From the NCBI RefSeq assembly GCF_933775445.1, contig NC_065874.1, positions 30,264,501 to 30,328,500 of the forward strand: a stretch of DNA of 64,000 nt, in the 5' to 3' direction. The translations under genes were made by a program, and so were the position numbers. How positions within the stretch are numbered: position 1 is the stretch's first letter; each line of letters starts with the position of its first letter. Below the pieces are notes generated by a model. The model was not told where the DNA came from, ran no database searches, and saw only the letters and a list, made by a program, of their open reading frames with translations. The stretch is from Argentina anserina. Its lineage: Eukaryota; Streptophyta; Magnoliopsida; Rosales; Rosaceae. Below are positions 24,901-36,800 of the stretch, in pieces.

Positions 24901-26321
24901 ATGGCAATAAGACTGTGAGATGTCGTTGGGTGTTTATAGTGAAGCATAATCCAGATGGGTCAGTGAGCCGGTATAAAGCATGCCTAGTAGCAAAAGGGTT
25001 CACCCAGACATATGGCATAGACTATGATGAGACATTTGCACCTGTTGCAAAGATAAGCATTATTCGGATATTGCTCTCTTGTTTTGCTAACTTAAACTGG
25101 CCACTTTGATGTAAGAATGCGTTCCTTCATGGAGAACTTACAGAAGAAGTGTACATGGATCTTCCGCCGGGATATGCGGCTGCCTCTCCATGTAACATTG
25201 TATGCAGATTGAGGAAATATTTGTATGGTCTTAAACAGTCACCTCGTGCTTAGTTTGGAAGATTCTCACAATTCATGAGGAGAATTGGCTACAGACAGAG
25301 TAATTCAGACCACACATTATTTCTCAAACATCAACAAGGGAAGGTAACAGCCATAATTATATATGTTGATGATATGGTAGTTACTGGGAATGATATTGTT
25401 GAGGTGGATAGATTACAAAAACAACTATCCACAGAATTTGAGATGAAAGACCTAGGAACACTCAAGTACTTCTTGGGCATTGAGGTAGCCCGGGGAAGTG
25501 ATGGTATTTATATGTGTCAGAGGAAGTACATCCTTGATATACTAGTAGAGAACGGTATGCTGGATTGCACTCCCATTGAGCAGAACCATCGGTTAGCAGA
25601 ATATCCAGATCAAGTGCCTACTGAAAAATCTCGTTATTAGAGGCTAGTTGGACGTCTGATTTATTTATCACATACCAGACCAGATGTTGCGTATGCAGTG
25701 AGTGTAGTGAGTCAGTTCATGCGTAATCCCAGTGTGGACCACATGGATGCTGTTATAGGGATTTTGAGGTACTTAAAGTCAGCTCCAGGGAGAGGAGTAA
25801 TGTTCTCTAATCACAATAATATCATTGAGGTTTGTGGCTTCACAGATGCAGACTGGGCTGGAAATATAACAGATCGCCGATCTACATCAGGGTACTTTAC
25901 CTTTGTTGGGGGTAATATTGTTACATGGAAGAGTAAGAAACAAAAGGTGGTAGCTTGATCTAGTGCTGAAGTAAAATACAGAGGTATGGCTCAGGGAGTG
26001 TGCGAATTATGATGGCTTAGAAATTTGCTACAAGATTTGGGTATTAAGCCTGAGTGTGTTATGCAGTTGTACTGTGACAACAAGGCATCCATTAATATTT
26101 CCCAGAATCATGTGCAACATGATCGTACAAAACATGTGGAAGTTGATCGTCACTTTATAAAGGAGAAGCTAGACGCAAAACTCATCAGTTTTTCTTTTGT
26201 TCCTACAGAAGAGCAGCTTGCCGACATGCTCACAAAGGGTGTGTCTAAAAAGGCCTTTTATGATTCACTTAGCAAGTTGGACATGGTTGATATGTATGGA
26301 GGGAATTACGGGTTAAAGTAG
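21965..26321 (+). pseudogene. Copia 1 gag-pol polyprotein, broken
   Basis: The remnant polyprotein runs gag (from ATG 21965; FGGTKLNGRNF, later LEGLYTNDSDFIHVHELM), protease (IIDSGASDHM near 23025), integrase (HSDV near 23615; QNGVSERKNRH near 23910), reverse transcriptase ([32 protein letters not shown] about 24915-25050; YVDD at 25362-25373) and RNase H (DADWAGNITDRRSTSGY about 25850; YCDNKASI about 26070). In-frame stops occur, for example near 22073, 25107 and 25252, and a G run near 23812-23827 shifts the frame. The element could not encode its own transposition now. The terminal part of pol ends at TAG 26319-26321, inside the right LTR. Confidence 0.88.
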
Positions 26322-26388
26322 TTTTACTGATTATATATAGGGTATTGATGTGTATAGGATATATAAAAAAGTGTAAGATATTTTTCCA
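26297..26388 (+). repeat. Copia 1 right LTR
   Basis: 92 bp, two substitutions from the left LTR. The pol reading frame runs 25 bases into it, and no separate polypurine tract is visible before it. Confidence 0.8.
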
Positions 26389-26395
26389 GTGTAAT

Positions 26396-26724
26396 TCCTT
26401 CTCCTTCACTACCAGGAAACCAAGCAGCAATGAGCGCATCCATCTTTTCCAGGAGGCTTGGCTCTAAAGTTAAGGGTCTTCCAGATATCAGAATCACCAA
26501 TGTGGGGATTTTGTCCGCAACTGCGTTTATGATATCAGGTCCATTAAAAGGGATCACAAGCTCTGATCGGTCACCCGTGAATTCTGTATATGGATCTTCA
26601 CCAACAGCAACAATTGCAAAAGAGATATCTTGACACGCTAAAGTATCTGTTGATGGACATGGCTCATAAATTATCTATGTTTCTTCTCCAACTGCCTTCT
26701 TGATAGCTTCCAAGATGGTTGTGC
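26396..26724 (-). pseudogene. GH3 beta-glucosidase pseudogene, internal exon with stop
   Basis: Starting after a splice acceptor (complement of 26725-26726), the minus strand reads TTILEAIKKAVGEET, an in-frame TAG, IIYEPCPSTD, then FAIVAVGEDPYTEFTGDRS and AAWFPGSEGEGIT. This is the C-terminal GH3 domain. At its end copia element 1 interrupts the codons leading to the exon piece at 21102. The premature TAG lies where the family normally has Glu or Gln. Upstream exons carrying the catalytic nucleophile region are absent between here and 31858. Confidence 0.87.
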
Positions 26725-26925
26725 CTATAAGAATGAGTTTAGAAATCTAAGCGAGCTTAAGTGATAAACGTGTAGACTCACAATTTATGAATTCTTTCCT
26801 CTACAGAATCAAAAGTTTAAAATACAAATTATTAGGAAACTCTCTGTGTTAAGAAGTTTTCTCACCCCAGAGAAAAATTTGGTTTAAAGAGTAACACATT
26901 GCTCATAGAAAAAAAAATTATAGTG
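26725..26925. other. GH3 intron remnant
   Basis: AT-rich sequence adjoining the GH3 splice acceptor, ending where copia element 2 begins. Nothing else seen. Confidence 0.5.
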
Positions 26926-26939
26926 TTATGACAGAGGAT

Positions 26940-29900
26940 TCAAATAGATACCATCATTTCCCCTGGCTACCTTAATGTCCAAGAAGTACTTGAGTGTACC
27001 TATGTCTTTCATCTCAAATTCTGTGGCTAGCTGTTTCTGTAATCTATCCACCTCAACAGTATCATTCCCAGTAACTACCATATCATCAACATATATAATT
27101 AGGCCTGTTACCTTTCCTTGTTGACGTCTGAGAAATAATGTGTGGTCTGAATTACTCTGTATGTAGTCAATTTTCCTCATGAATTGTGAGAATATTCCAA
27201 ACCAAGACGAGGTGACTGCTTGAGACCATACAAAGACTTTCTCATTCTGCATACAAAGTTACTTGGAGAAGCATACGCATATCGAAGCGGAATATCCATG
27301 TACACTTCTTCTGTAAGTTCTTCATGGAGGAATGCATTTTTAACATCAAACTGTCTAACTGGCCAGTTTAAGTTAGCAGCACAAGAGAGCAATACCCGAA
27401 TAGTGTTTATCTTTGCAACAAGTGCAAATATCTAATCATAGTCTATGCCATATGTCCGGGTGAACCCCTTTGCTACTAGGCGTGCTTTATACCGACTCAC
27501 TGACCTATCTGGATTATGCTTTACTGTAAACACCCAACGACATCACACAGTTTTCTTGCCATGTGGTGGAGATACAAGCTCCCAAGTATTGTTCTTTTGT
27601 AATGCTTCCATCTCTTCCTCCATTGCTTTCCTCAATTTTGGATCTCCCAATGCATCATGTACTTTGTTAGGCACTGATACAGTAGATATTTGATTCACAA
27701 ATGATTCATATGACTTAGACAATCTTTTGGTAGACATAAAATTTGCCACATGATACTTAGCTTTAGCCTCAAAGGTAGGTTCATATTTTTTTATTGGCTG
27801 ACCCCGAGTAGACATATTTGGCAAGACATATTGTCTACTATTAGCCTCACTAGTATTAGCCCTAATAGAATGACTAACCTCATATGAGTGATCTTCCCTA
27901 CCAGGAGAGCATTGATCATGTGTATAAACAGTAGTAGGGGAGACATGAGGGGCAGTTGTGTTGTCATCTTCTAGTACGCGATGACACCGGAATCATCTGA
28001 TGGTGCCTGTGTAGCTGACATATTGGTAATCACAATCGAGCCTGTCACCATATCTACTGGCGTATTTGTCTCATTTCCATGATAGCTCTTCAAAATACTA
28101 ATTCTCCCCCTGAAGAGCAGTATCGGAAAAGGAAAAATAGCTCATGTCGTCAAAAAAAGTAACATCCATGGTGACATAGTACTTCCTGGTAGGTGGATGA
28201 TAGCACCGGTACCCTTTGTAATGTCCTCCATACCCAACAAACACACATTTAACGGCCCGGACATCCAATTTAGACCTCTGGTGTTTTGGAAGATTGAGAA
28301 AAGCAATACAACCGAAAACACGGGCAGGAAGATTATGAAAAGAGGGTAAGGAGACATGAGAGGCAAACACCTCATACGGAACCTTTCCCTAAAGGACACG
28401 AGATGGACGACGATTAATGAGGTGGGTAGAAGTTATGATAACATCACCCCAAAGGTACTGAGGCATATGGGCACTAAAAAGAATACACCGAGCCATATCA
28501 AGTAAATGACGATTTTTCCTTTGAGAAATGCCATTCTGCTAAGGTGTGTAAAGACACGTTGTTTGATGAACAATTCCGTGTGTGTTAAAGAAATTCTGAA
28601 AGACATGATTCACATATTCCTCCCCATTATCAGAACGAAGAACTCTAACTGTGGCATTATATTGTGTTTGGATAGTGTTATAGAAGGATTAGAAAGCTGG
28701 AAAAACATCATCTTTAGTTTTGAGGAGAACAATCCATGAAAGACATGTGCAATCATCAATAAATGACACATAATACCGCATCCTTGACACAGTAGACTAT
28801 TTAGAAGGTCCCCAAACATCAGAATGAATTAATTCGAAAGGAAGAATACGTGTATTAGAAGTACTAGGGGAATAAGTATATCGATGACTCTTGCCCAAAA
28901 CACATGTCTCACTACGTAAAAGTGACTCATCTACACTTATAAACAAAGTAGGCATATATTTTTTTATAACACTAAAAGATGGATGCCCTAAGCGACGATG
29001 CATAACCAAACTTCACTTAGCTTGTAAGAAGTGGAGATTAAAACGGTCTGAGATGTTGCCCCTGGTTTCTCCCCGACATATGTCTGATCCAGATGAAACA
29101 ACCGGCCCCTCAGATACCCCCGACCAATTAACTCTTCGGTGAGAAGATCCTGAAATATCGCGTACATAGGGAAAAAAGTCACAGAGCACTTAGCGTCAAT
29201 GTTCAATTGGGAAACATATATCAAATGATGAGATAAAACAGGTACATATAGCACATTGTGAAGCTATATTATGGGAGTAATACAAATTGACCATTTCCCT
29301 AATACGGGAAAGGCCTCACCATTAGCATTAGTAACATAAGGTACTGGTGGAGGAGACAACACGGTAAAATAAGATTTGTCATAAGTCATATGATCAGACG
29401 CACCAGAATCAATAATCCATGTATCAAAACTAACAAAGGTAGAAATATTCAAAGCCATACCAATTTTGCCATGACCAGCTATGGATGCGGTAGGTATTGC
29501 TCCTCCCGTTGTATGATGATCATGTCCAACCACACCATAGATATCGGGATCCTGGACGAATTGTATAGCTGCTTTTGGTTGGGGACGATAATTAGGCCGC
29601 TTAGGCCGAAGGTGTGGATACAGCTTCCAACAGGTCGCACGAGCATGGTTAGTATCATGACAATAAGAGCAAGGAGGGCGTGGCTAATTTCCGAAGCCTT
29701 GTGGTGGTCTTTGCTGATGAAGTGGAGCTGAAGTAGCCTGTTGAAGGGGTGATGCAGGAGATCTAGCACGAACAGTAAGGCTAGAAACTTCAACTTGTGT
29801 CTGATGAAGACTCTCCTGATGAGATTCATCCTTCCGGATATATGTGGAAGCTGTAATTAGGCTAGGGGGTTCGATCTTTCGGAGTAATTCCCCTTTCGCA

Positions 29901-30299
29901 CGGTTATGCTTAGCATCAAGTCCTTTTAGGAAATGGTGAACTCGCTCAAGCTCCTTCTCACGTTGGTACCAAATAATATCCTCTTGATTCTTGATCATGC
30001 AAGGACGTTTCACATCAATCTCAGCCCAAATATTTTTTAGTTTGGTGAAATATTGCGCCACCGGTTGCCAATCTTGTTGCATCGCTAAAGCGGTGCACAT
30101 TAACTCATGAACCTGTATGAAATCAGAGTCATTAGTATATAAGCCTTCAAGTGTGCATGCCTCGAAGATGAGCCACCATAATTCGCTTCCATTTACAGAA
30201 ATTACTCCCATTGAGTTTAGTTCCCCCAAAAGACTCACTGTCAGAACTCTTGACAGATATTTCAAATTTCAAAACATCAGCTTCGTCTCCAAAACCCAT
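26940..30299 (-). pseudogene. Copia 2 gag-pol polyprotein, broken and truncated
   Basis: Minus-strand blocks: gag (30299 down; SFGGTKLNGSNFCKW, then LEGLYTNDSDFIQVHELM), protease region (WIIDSGASDHMTYDKSYF about 29420), pre-integrase (MVMHRRLGHPSF about 28990), integrase (LIHSDVWGPSK about 28800), and reverse transcriptase (YVDDMVVTGND about 27075). Multiple frameshifts and stops separate them. Gene order and wording match copia 1 closely. Confidence 0.85.
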
Positions 30300-31021
30300 T
30301 GAAAAATAATCTTTTAAAAAATCAGGAATTATACAGCGGAAACACCAAAAAATTGAAAAAACCTGCCTTGGGTGCACGTGCACTGTCGGTGAACCTACAC
30401 TGGCAACCAAAACTACCAATTCTGGGCCGGGTCGGGTTTGGTTTGGGTCAGATCTTGGACCGGGTCGGGTCGAATCCAGTCGGATCAAATATGGGCCGGG
30501 CCGGGTCAAATATGGGCCGGGCGGGTCGGATCCAAAGCACGGTGAATCGAGATTTTAGCAGCGGCGAATGCGGCGGTACTGGTGAAGAGGAGGAGAGGAG
30601 AGCTCGACGGTTCTATTGGATAGCTTGATGAGGCGACCAGGAGCTTTGAAGGCTTTGCAGGAGGAGCGCGCGTCGTCAGAGAGAGCTCGGCGGGGGGAGT
30701 GAGCCGAGTTCCACGAGTCGGCTCTTGGTCTTGTCTAGGTAAATATCAACCTGGAGCTAGAAAAATTGAGAATTGAACTCAAACATGTCAAAGGAATGTA
30801 TGCAGTGGCTCAAAGTGAGACTTTTGATGCATCTCAGAAAATAAGCAATTTAAGTAAACGTCGATTGGGGGAAGCAACAGAAAGGCTCAAGGAGATAAGT
30901 GAAAGCTGACGTCGCCGAAGGGAGGGTGATGAGGGTAGCCGAGAGTGTGCAGGCGAGGTTGCACAAAAACGCAACGAAAAAAAGAAACCCAGAAAGAAAC
31001 AGAGCACAGCTCTGATACCAA

Positions 31022-31137
31022 CAAAAAAAGTGTATTGCTTAATAATTCTATACATTATAAAATGACATATATAAGCTAAGTGTAGTGCACAATATCGACA
31101 AATGCTTCTTTGATTTTCTTCGTGAATCACGCTAACA
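31022..31137 (-). repeat. Copia 2 5' LTR
   Basis: About 115 bp between a TGTTAGCG start (minus strand, at 31137) and the primer-binding site. The inner boundary is approximate and the sequence has no close match to the copia 1 LTR. Confidence 0.55.
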
Positions 31138-31430
31138 ATTTAGTAGTATTAGGAGTTGTCTTTTCTAGTTGTTTTTATTATAATTCTAGTTATTATATAT
31201 AGGAGCTTTGTATTGAGTTAAAGTTAGATTGGAATATTGAGAATATTGATTCCTTAGGCTCCGAGTTCTGTGCTTCTCTTGTTCTCCCATCTCCCTATTT
31301 TCTTTCTGATCTCTCTTCTTAAGTGATCCTCTCTCCTAAATCCTCTATCTTCTATCTAGTTTCCTTCTATCCTATCCTCTAGTTCCTATCCCCCGCTGCT
31401 CCTGCATCAGAGAAACCCTGATATTTATCA
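31138..31430 (+). repeat. Possible solo or truncated LTR
   Basis: Pyrimidine-rich sequence with a TATATATAGGAGC promoter-like word (about 31195) and CT-rich downstream DNA ending near CTCCTGCA (31408). This looks like the R/U5 part of a plant LTR. No target duplication or partner LTR found. Confidence 0.3.
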
Positions 31431-31857
31431 GGACATAATATAATTTTGATTATATACTGCAGTTAAATAATTACACCAAAAATCAAGTGGCATATGATTG
31501 ACTAATACCAAGTAACCACTGTTGATGTATTGAAGTTTTACATATCACTCTAATGTTAGCGGCATTGATCATGATCGAGCCTAGTTATCTACTAAATAAA
31601 TGTGCGGGAGCACATTGCCTACTATAATTGTCTGGTTTGTTACTATGTCTACTATTAGTAAACCAATACTATTGTACTTTATAGGAAAATAGTTAATTTC
31701 ACTAAAACAAATGCACCTTTTTTTTAAGGACTAAAAATGTACAGCCTTGTACTAATAGGGTGAGGACTGAGGAGGGTATGGATAAATTCTTAGCTGTAGA
31801 ATTTAGATAAATTCATACTCTTCACTGAATTTCTTTTTGAGGTGATCTGGTTTTTAC

Positions 31858-32696
31858 CTTGAAACCTAGCTTATCTTTGAGCACTTCTGTAAGGAGAAAA
31901 CGATCACCATGTAGTTTACTTCCATTCCAGCTGGAAAATGATGCCATGACAGTGGAAACTCCTTGAGCAATACAGTCCGGATATGGTGCCATATGAATCC
32001 TCTCTAAGTCATCGTAAGATGATATGGTATTCCCCTCATTCAGACCTTGATGAGTACCCCCATCCCCAATAAAATGCTGGCACATGCAATTGTATTGTTT
32101 CTGGAATGAAAAGAAAAAAGATCAGTAACAACTTCTGAAGCTTGAGAATAACTAGTATGAATTAGATTGGCACCAACACTACACAAAATGAAATTAAACC
32201 CAAGAACTATTAACTGCAAATTGAGTGAAGTAGAGCAAACCTGGTAGCCCCAAGACCAACATTGTGAGGAAAAATGGTGGCGCCATACACACTATTGTTC
32301 CCATGAACCGCATCAATCCCATAAACCATAGGAATCCGGAGCCGGGTTTCGAGTGCGGACCTCTGAAACCCGTCCACCATATCGGCCCAATCCGCCGATA
32401 CCGCATTCTCAAACGGCCCACTTCCTCCAGCACTCAGTATACTCCCTAGTACACAAACATCATCACCATCATCACATTGAATGACGTAATCAATATAAAA
32501 CATACAGAGAGACAGAACCGGTAATACCAATGTAGAAGTCTTTGATGACAGAAGGGGTGGCCACCCGGCGCTCTATCTGGGTTATCTGGCCCACTTTCTC
32601 CTTCAAAGTCATGCGAGAAAGGAGGTCCTTGACTCGTGCTTCAATGGTTTCATTTGGGTTTCTGTATATGCAGTTCAAGTCTTCAGCTTTTTCCAT
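31858..32696 (-). pseudogene. GH3 beta-glucosidase pseudogene, 5' exons
   Basis: The minus strand starts at ATG 32696. Exon 32696..32528 begins MEKAEDLNCIYRNPNE and includes [20 protein letters not shown]. Exon 32445..32241 ([38 protein letters not shown]) and exon 32100..31858 (QHFIGDGGTHQG, NEGNTISSYDDLERIHMAPY, VSTVMASFSSWNG, DKLGFK) follow. Splice sites are intact. The exon that should lie between 32241 and 32100, with the conserved RDPRWGR substrate-binding region, is missing, as is everything after DKLGFK with the VISDW nucleophile until 26724. Family members are secreted beta-D-glucan glucohydrolases; this one has no visible signal peptide and cannot be active. Confidence 0.88.
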
Positions 32697-33802
32697 CTTT
32701 GAAGCTTCTGATACTACCCAATAAGGTCTTCAGCTTCTCAGTTCAAAAACCCAGGTAAGAGAATCTGAATAGTGAAGTGGGTAGCCAGAGTGTCATTGCT
32801 CCATTACTATTTTGAATTGAGAATTGGTAGGTAGTACTAGAGGCCACCTTCCTCTTCTTCCTCCTATGGGAAATGCAACCAAACTTTCTTGCTTTCTTCC
32901 ACAAATGATTGGAGGTCAAAACTAACTTTCTGGTGGATTTGGGATGCTGCTAATTACTGTACTAGATTTGGTTGTTGGCTGTATGTCGGCTATTTTACAA
33001 GGGTAATTTGGGAAGGAGGAACTTCTTTTGGTCTGAGAAAGTCTGGGTTTTATGTGTGGCAGTTTGAAAGTGAAAGCTTCATTCTTTATCTTCTTATAAT
33101 ATGCAAAAATGCAAAGGGGTTGATAATATGTGTAATGTATTGGTACCAAGAACATATTTAGAAAGGAGGGAGATGACAAAATGAATTTTTAATATGTTAC
33201 ATTAGGTTTCTAGCTTACCTACTCTAATCTTCTTGGAATTCACAGGAATCTGGTAAAACTGTGATTACAGTACGTCCCTATACTAAAGTTGCATGCATAA
33301 GGAAATGACTACTTAGTATTTACTGTCCAATTTGAAGATGAATCAACAGCTTGTGCAGAACTTTATTAATTTTGGATTCACATTGTAGTATTGTACATCT
33401 TGGCAGGCTATTCCAAGTTGCCTCTGCTTCAACTGGCTTTGATGAATGTGTGAAGTCCACAGCTTCACCTTCACTTCTTCAATTGTCTTTCTTGTTCCTC
33501 TATGTCTTCCCTGTCGCTCATTACTTAGATCACTGATTTCAGTTATAAGTCTTCAGGTTCCTGTTAAATTCAACAAAGTTTGTATACATTAGTCTCAGTT
33601 ATTTTAATCTTAGTTATTATCCAGTACAGAACTTAAAATATTTAGTGTGATGAAATGTAACTATACGAAGCAAAACATAACGAAGTTTGTAAAATCTTGC
33701 TTGGTTGTCCAAAAGAAAAACTGTTACTGAGATGTTGAACTCATATATCTTGTTTACCTTTCTGAACATCATACATCTCCAGTATCTTCAATAATCTGTT
33801 TG
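32697..33802. other. Intergenic DNA between GH3 pseudogene and membrane-protein gene
   Basis: Contains the former GH3 promoter (right of 32696) and the presumed 3' UTR of the minus-strand gene ending at 33803. No other gene seen. Confidence 0.5.
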
Positions 33803-36800
33803 TCATGTTTTGATTTCTTCAACTGGTTGTTTCATTTCCGCAGGAGCCTCAACTTTATCTTGTGTTACATTATTTATTTCTTGTGCTGAATGTTTCAATT
33901 CTGTCGCAGCCTCTTTTGCCTTTTGTGCTATAGTTCCAATCTCGTCAGTTGTTTCTTTCATTTCTGCAGCAACCTCTGTTTCTCTTTGTGACACGTTTCC
34001 AGCTTCTTCAGCTGGGCTTTTCAACATGGCCGCAACCTCTTTTGTTTTTCCAGTTGTATTTTCACTTTTTTCAGCTGGACTTTTCAGTTCTGCAACAACC
34101 TCAGATGCTTTATGCGACACATTTGCAATGTCTTCGACAGTTTTTGTAATTTCCGCTGGTGTCTCTACTTCTTTTTGTGGTATGCTGCCACTTAATTCAG
34201 CTGGTATTTTCAATTCTGCACTAGCACGTGTTGCATTTTGTGATACACTTCCAGTATCTACAGAAGACTTATTCGTTTCTGCGGTATCCCCTGTTGCAAT
34301 TTCTGATACACTTCCAGTTTCTGTAGCTGGGTTTTTCAATTTTACAGCAGTCTTACTGGCCATTTCCGTTGAGCTTCCAGTGTCTTCATCTTGGTCTTTC
34401 ACTTTAGATGGAACCTCTGTAGCTTTGTTTCTCACATCTGCATTAGCCTCTGCGTCGTTTTGTTTTAAGTTTTCATTTTGTTTCTCTGGTTCCTTCAACG
34501 CCTGAAGAACCTCGGTTTTTTTGTTTGTTACTGTCCCACTTTCTTCAGCTGATTTTTTCAAATCTGAAGCAGCCTCTGCTGATTTCTCGGAAACACTAGC
34601 TATGCCCTCAACTGATGTTTTCAGCTCTGTAGAAGGAGCCTCTATTGATTCTTCATTTGATTTTTTCAATTCTACAGGAGCCACTGCTGCTTTCTGTGAA
34701 ACACCTGCTGTTTCTTCAACTGATTTTCTTAATTCTGCGGAAGCTTCTTTTGATTTTTGCAATACACTCCCAACTTCTTCAGTTGAGTTTTTCAGTTCTG
34801 TAGGAGCTTCTACTGATTTTACTGATACATTTCCAACTTCATCTGTTTTTTTCAATTCTGTAGCAGCCATTGTTGCTTCTTGCGATGAACTTTCTACTTT
34901 ATCAACTTCTTTTTTCAACTTTGCAGGAGCCTCTGTCACTTCTTTCGAATCACTATCAATTTTTTCAGTTGGTTTTTCCACTTCTAAAGGAGCCTCTGAT
35001 ACTTCCTGTGATACACTCCCGATTTCTTCAGCTGCTTTTTTCAATTCTCCCGGAGTGTCTGCAGCCTTTTTCTGTACACTTGCGAATTCTCCTATAGGGG
35101 TTTTCAGTTCACGAGCTGACTCTGATTCTTTCTGCTTTACATTTGCTGTCTTGTCTGTGTTTTTCAGATTTGTTGCCTTTTGGAATACACTACTAATTTC
35201 GTTAGCTGGTGTTTTCAATTCTGCAGCAGGTTCTGTTCCTTTTAACGAGGCATCTTCAGATGTTATTTTCTGTATTATGTTGGCTTCCTCAGTTGGCTTC
35301 GGTGGAGACTTGCATTTTCCCTATTAAATATGAACATGAGAACATGAGTCCAACCAGTTTTTATCAATTCTGCTTTCAGTGCCACACACTTTAAGATCTC
35401 ATTAGTAGAGAATATAACACAGAAACCATATAACATAATCAAATGCTTTTTTACTGATGTTTTAGATTTATTGTTGACAAAGCTGAGTGATTAGTTTCTA
35501 ACATGGGTTTTAGAAATTTTTTTTTATAGAAAATGGATAGAAGTTGTTTTTAACTATATTACTTTGGTGCAGCTTAAATTACTGACCTTTGGTAGAGCTA
35601 CCAACTTCTCTGACGACTCCAATTTTTCGGCCTGATTTACTGGTGAAGGTGCATTTGACAAACCAGAAATGCTTGGCTTCCCAACTTCTTCCACTACTTG
35701 CCTGACATCCTCTAAACTCATTGAATGGGTTCTACTGTCTGCTTGTAGTCCTGTAATCGTAGATGACAATGAGTACGTGTCATCTAGCTCATCTGGCTGT
35801 TGCAACTGCATGGTGGATTCAGCAACATCCTTGGTGGTCATACTGTGTCCCAAAGATGCCATGTTTGCTAAGTCCTCCTCATTCAAGCCACGCATGTCCC
35901 TGAATTTTGGTTCATTTTCTTCCATTCTGGATGATTGAGATGATGATGCTGCCCACATGTACTCTCTCTCGAAGTCCCCATCTAAGTTCAGTGATTCTCT
36001 ATCAGTGGGTGAATTGGCTCCATCAACTGTTAGCGGAGGTGAACCAATGTCTGAAACCTCTACCTGCAGATCAGAAGCGATAGAGCAGGTGGGAGTGTGA
36101 CAAGGACCTCTCTCTGGATAAAAAAAACTTTTTTCATTTGATGGGCTAGGAAGGGAACAGTTCAAAGGTTTAGGTGGAGCACGTCCCATTCTTGATGCTG
36201 CATGTTGAGAGTATCCAGATTTAGCGGCAGTATAACGTCGTTCATCTTCTTCCGATGAGGTTGACTCATCATTGCTGTCATCAGTTACCTGTTGCTCCAC
36301 GCGAGCTTCACTTCTAGTAGACATTACAGCCACATTTTGATCATTTTTCATCTTTCTCATTCCTTCAGTATCAGTCTGTTTTTGAGTTTTTCTACTTTTC
36401 TCGTCTTTGCATTCAGCTAAAGTTGTTGCTTGATTTGGTGTTGTAGTTTCACTGTCAACAACTTCAGAAATGCTGTCAATATGGGAGATGCTTGATGCTT
36501 CAACTTCTGCCAAAAGGGTTTCAACAAGCTCGTCGTGCTCTCCTTTGTTTGACAACATTCTTTCAATACGCCTATCATGAGGTCCCAAACCTGCAGGAAA
36601 AATTTACAGCCAGGAACATTACAATTAACAGAGGCAATTTCGGGAACATGGAAATAGACAGATGAAAACTCTGCATTACTTGATTGCTTTTTGAATCTTG
36701 AGAACCCAAGTCCATCTAATGCTCTCTTCCTGGGTTCTAATGGGTAAGCAGCGCCGTAACAGAAGCTCTCATGCCTACAATATAACATGTCTCTCTGGGT

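Larger units (their letters stand above)
21103..26388 (+). mobile_element. Ty1/copia retrotransposon 1, with two short LTRs
   Basis: A 5.3-kb element with 92-bp LTRs (21103-21194 and 26297-26388) that differ at two positions. TTGATATCAGAGTC follows the left LTR (21196-21209), a variant of the initiator tRNA-Met primer-binding site. Similar 6-mers flank the whole (TGCAAT at 21097-21102, TGTAAT at 26390-26395), probably a diverged target duplication with one unassigned base. It sits inside a GH3 exon. A GC-rich leader (about 21240-21760) precedes gag. Confidence 0.85.
26926..31137 (-). mobile_element. Ty1/copia retrotransposon 2, minus strand, 3'-truncated
   Basis: A relative of copia element 1 in the opposite orientation. 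On the minus strand it begins with a short LTR (31137 to about 31022, TGTTAGCG start). The primer-binding site TGGTATCAGAGC follows (31009-31020), then a GC-rich leader, gag from ATG 30299, protease, integrase and reverse transcriptase. It stops abruptly in reverse transcriptase just after VARGNDGIY (about 26940), so RNase H and the 3' LTR are gone. It lies in a GH3 intron or deletion. Confidence 0.83.

Noticed and set aside
26926..27450. Separate reverse-transcriptase gene
   Set aside because: It is continuous in order and orientation with the copia 2 gag and integrase remnants.
30147..30509. 120-codon frame as a host protein with Pro/Thr-rich N-terminus
   Set aside because: The N-terminal half is the translated GGGTC-rich leader of copia 2. 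True gag starts at the ATG at 30299.
34521..35327. 268-codon plus-strand open frame, and a 231-codon one at 33810-34505
   Set aside because: Antisense shadows of the 21-residue repeat exon. The composition is Ser/Phe-rich as expected from reversed Glu/Lys/Ala codons, and the minus-strand gene has spliced, conserved upstream exons.
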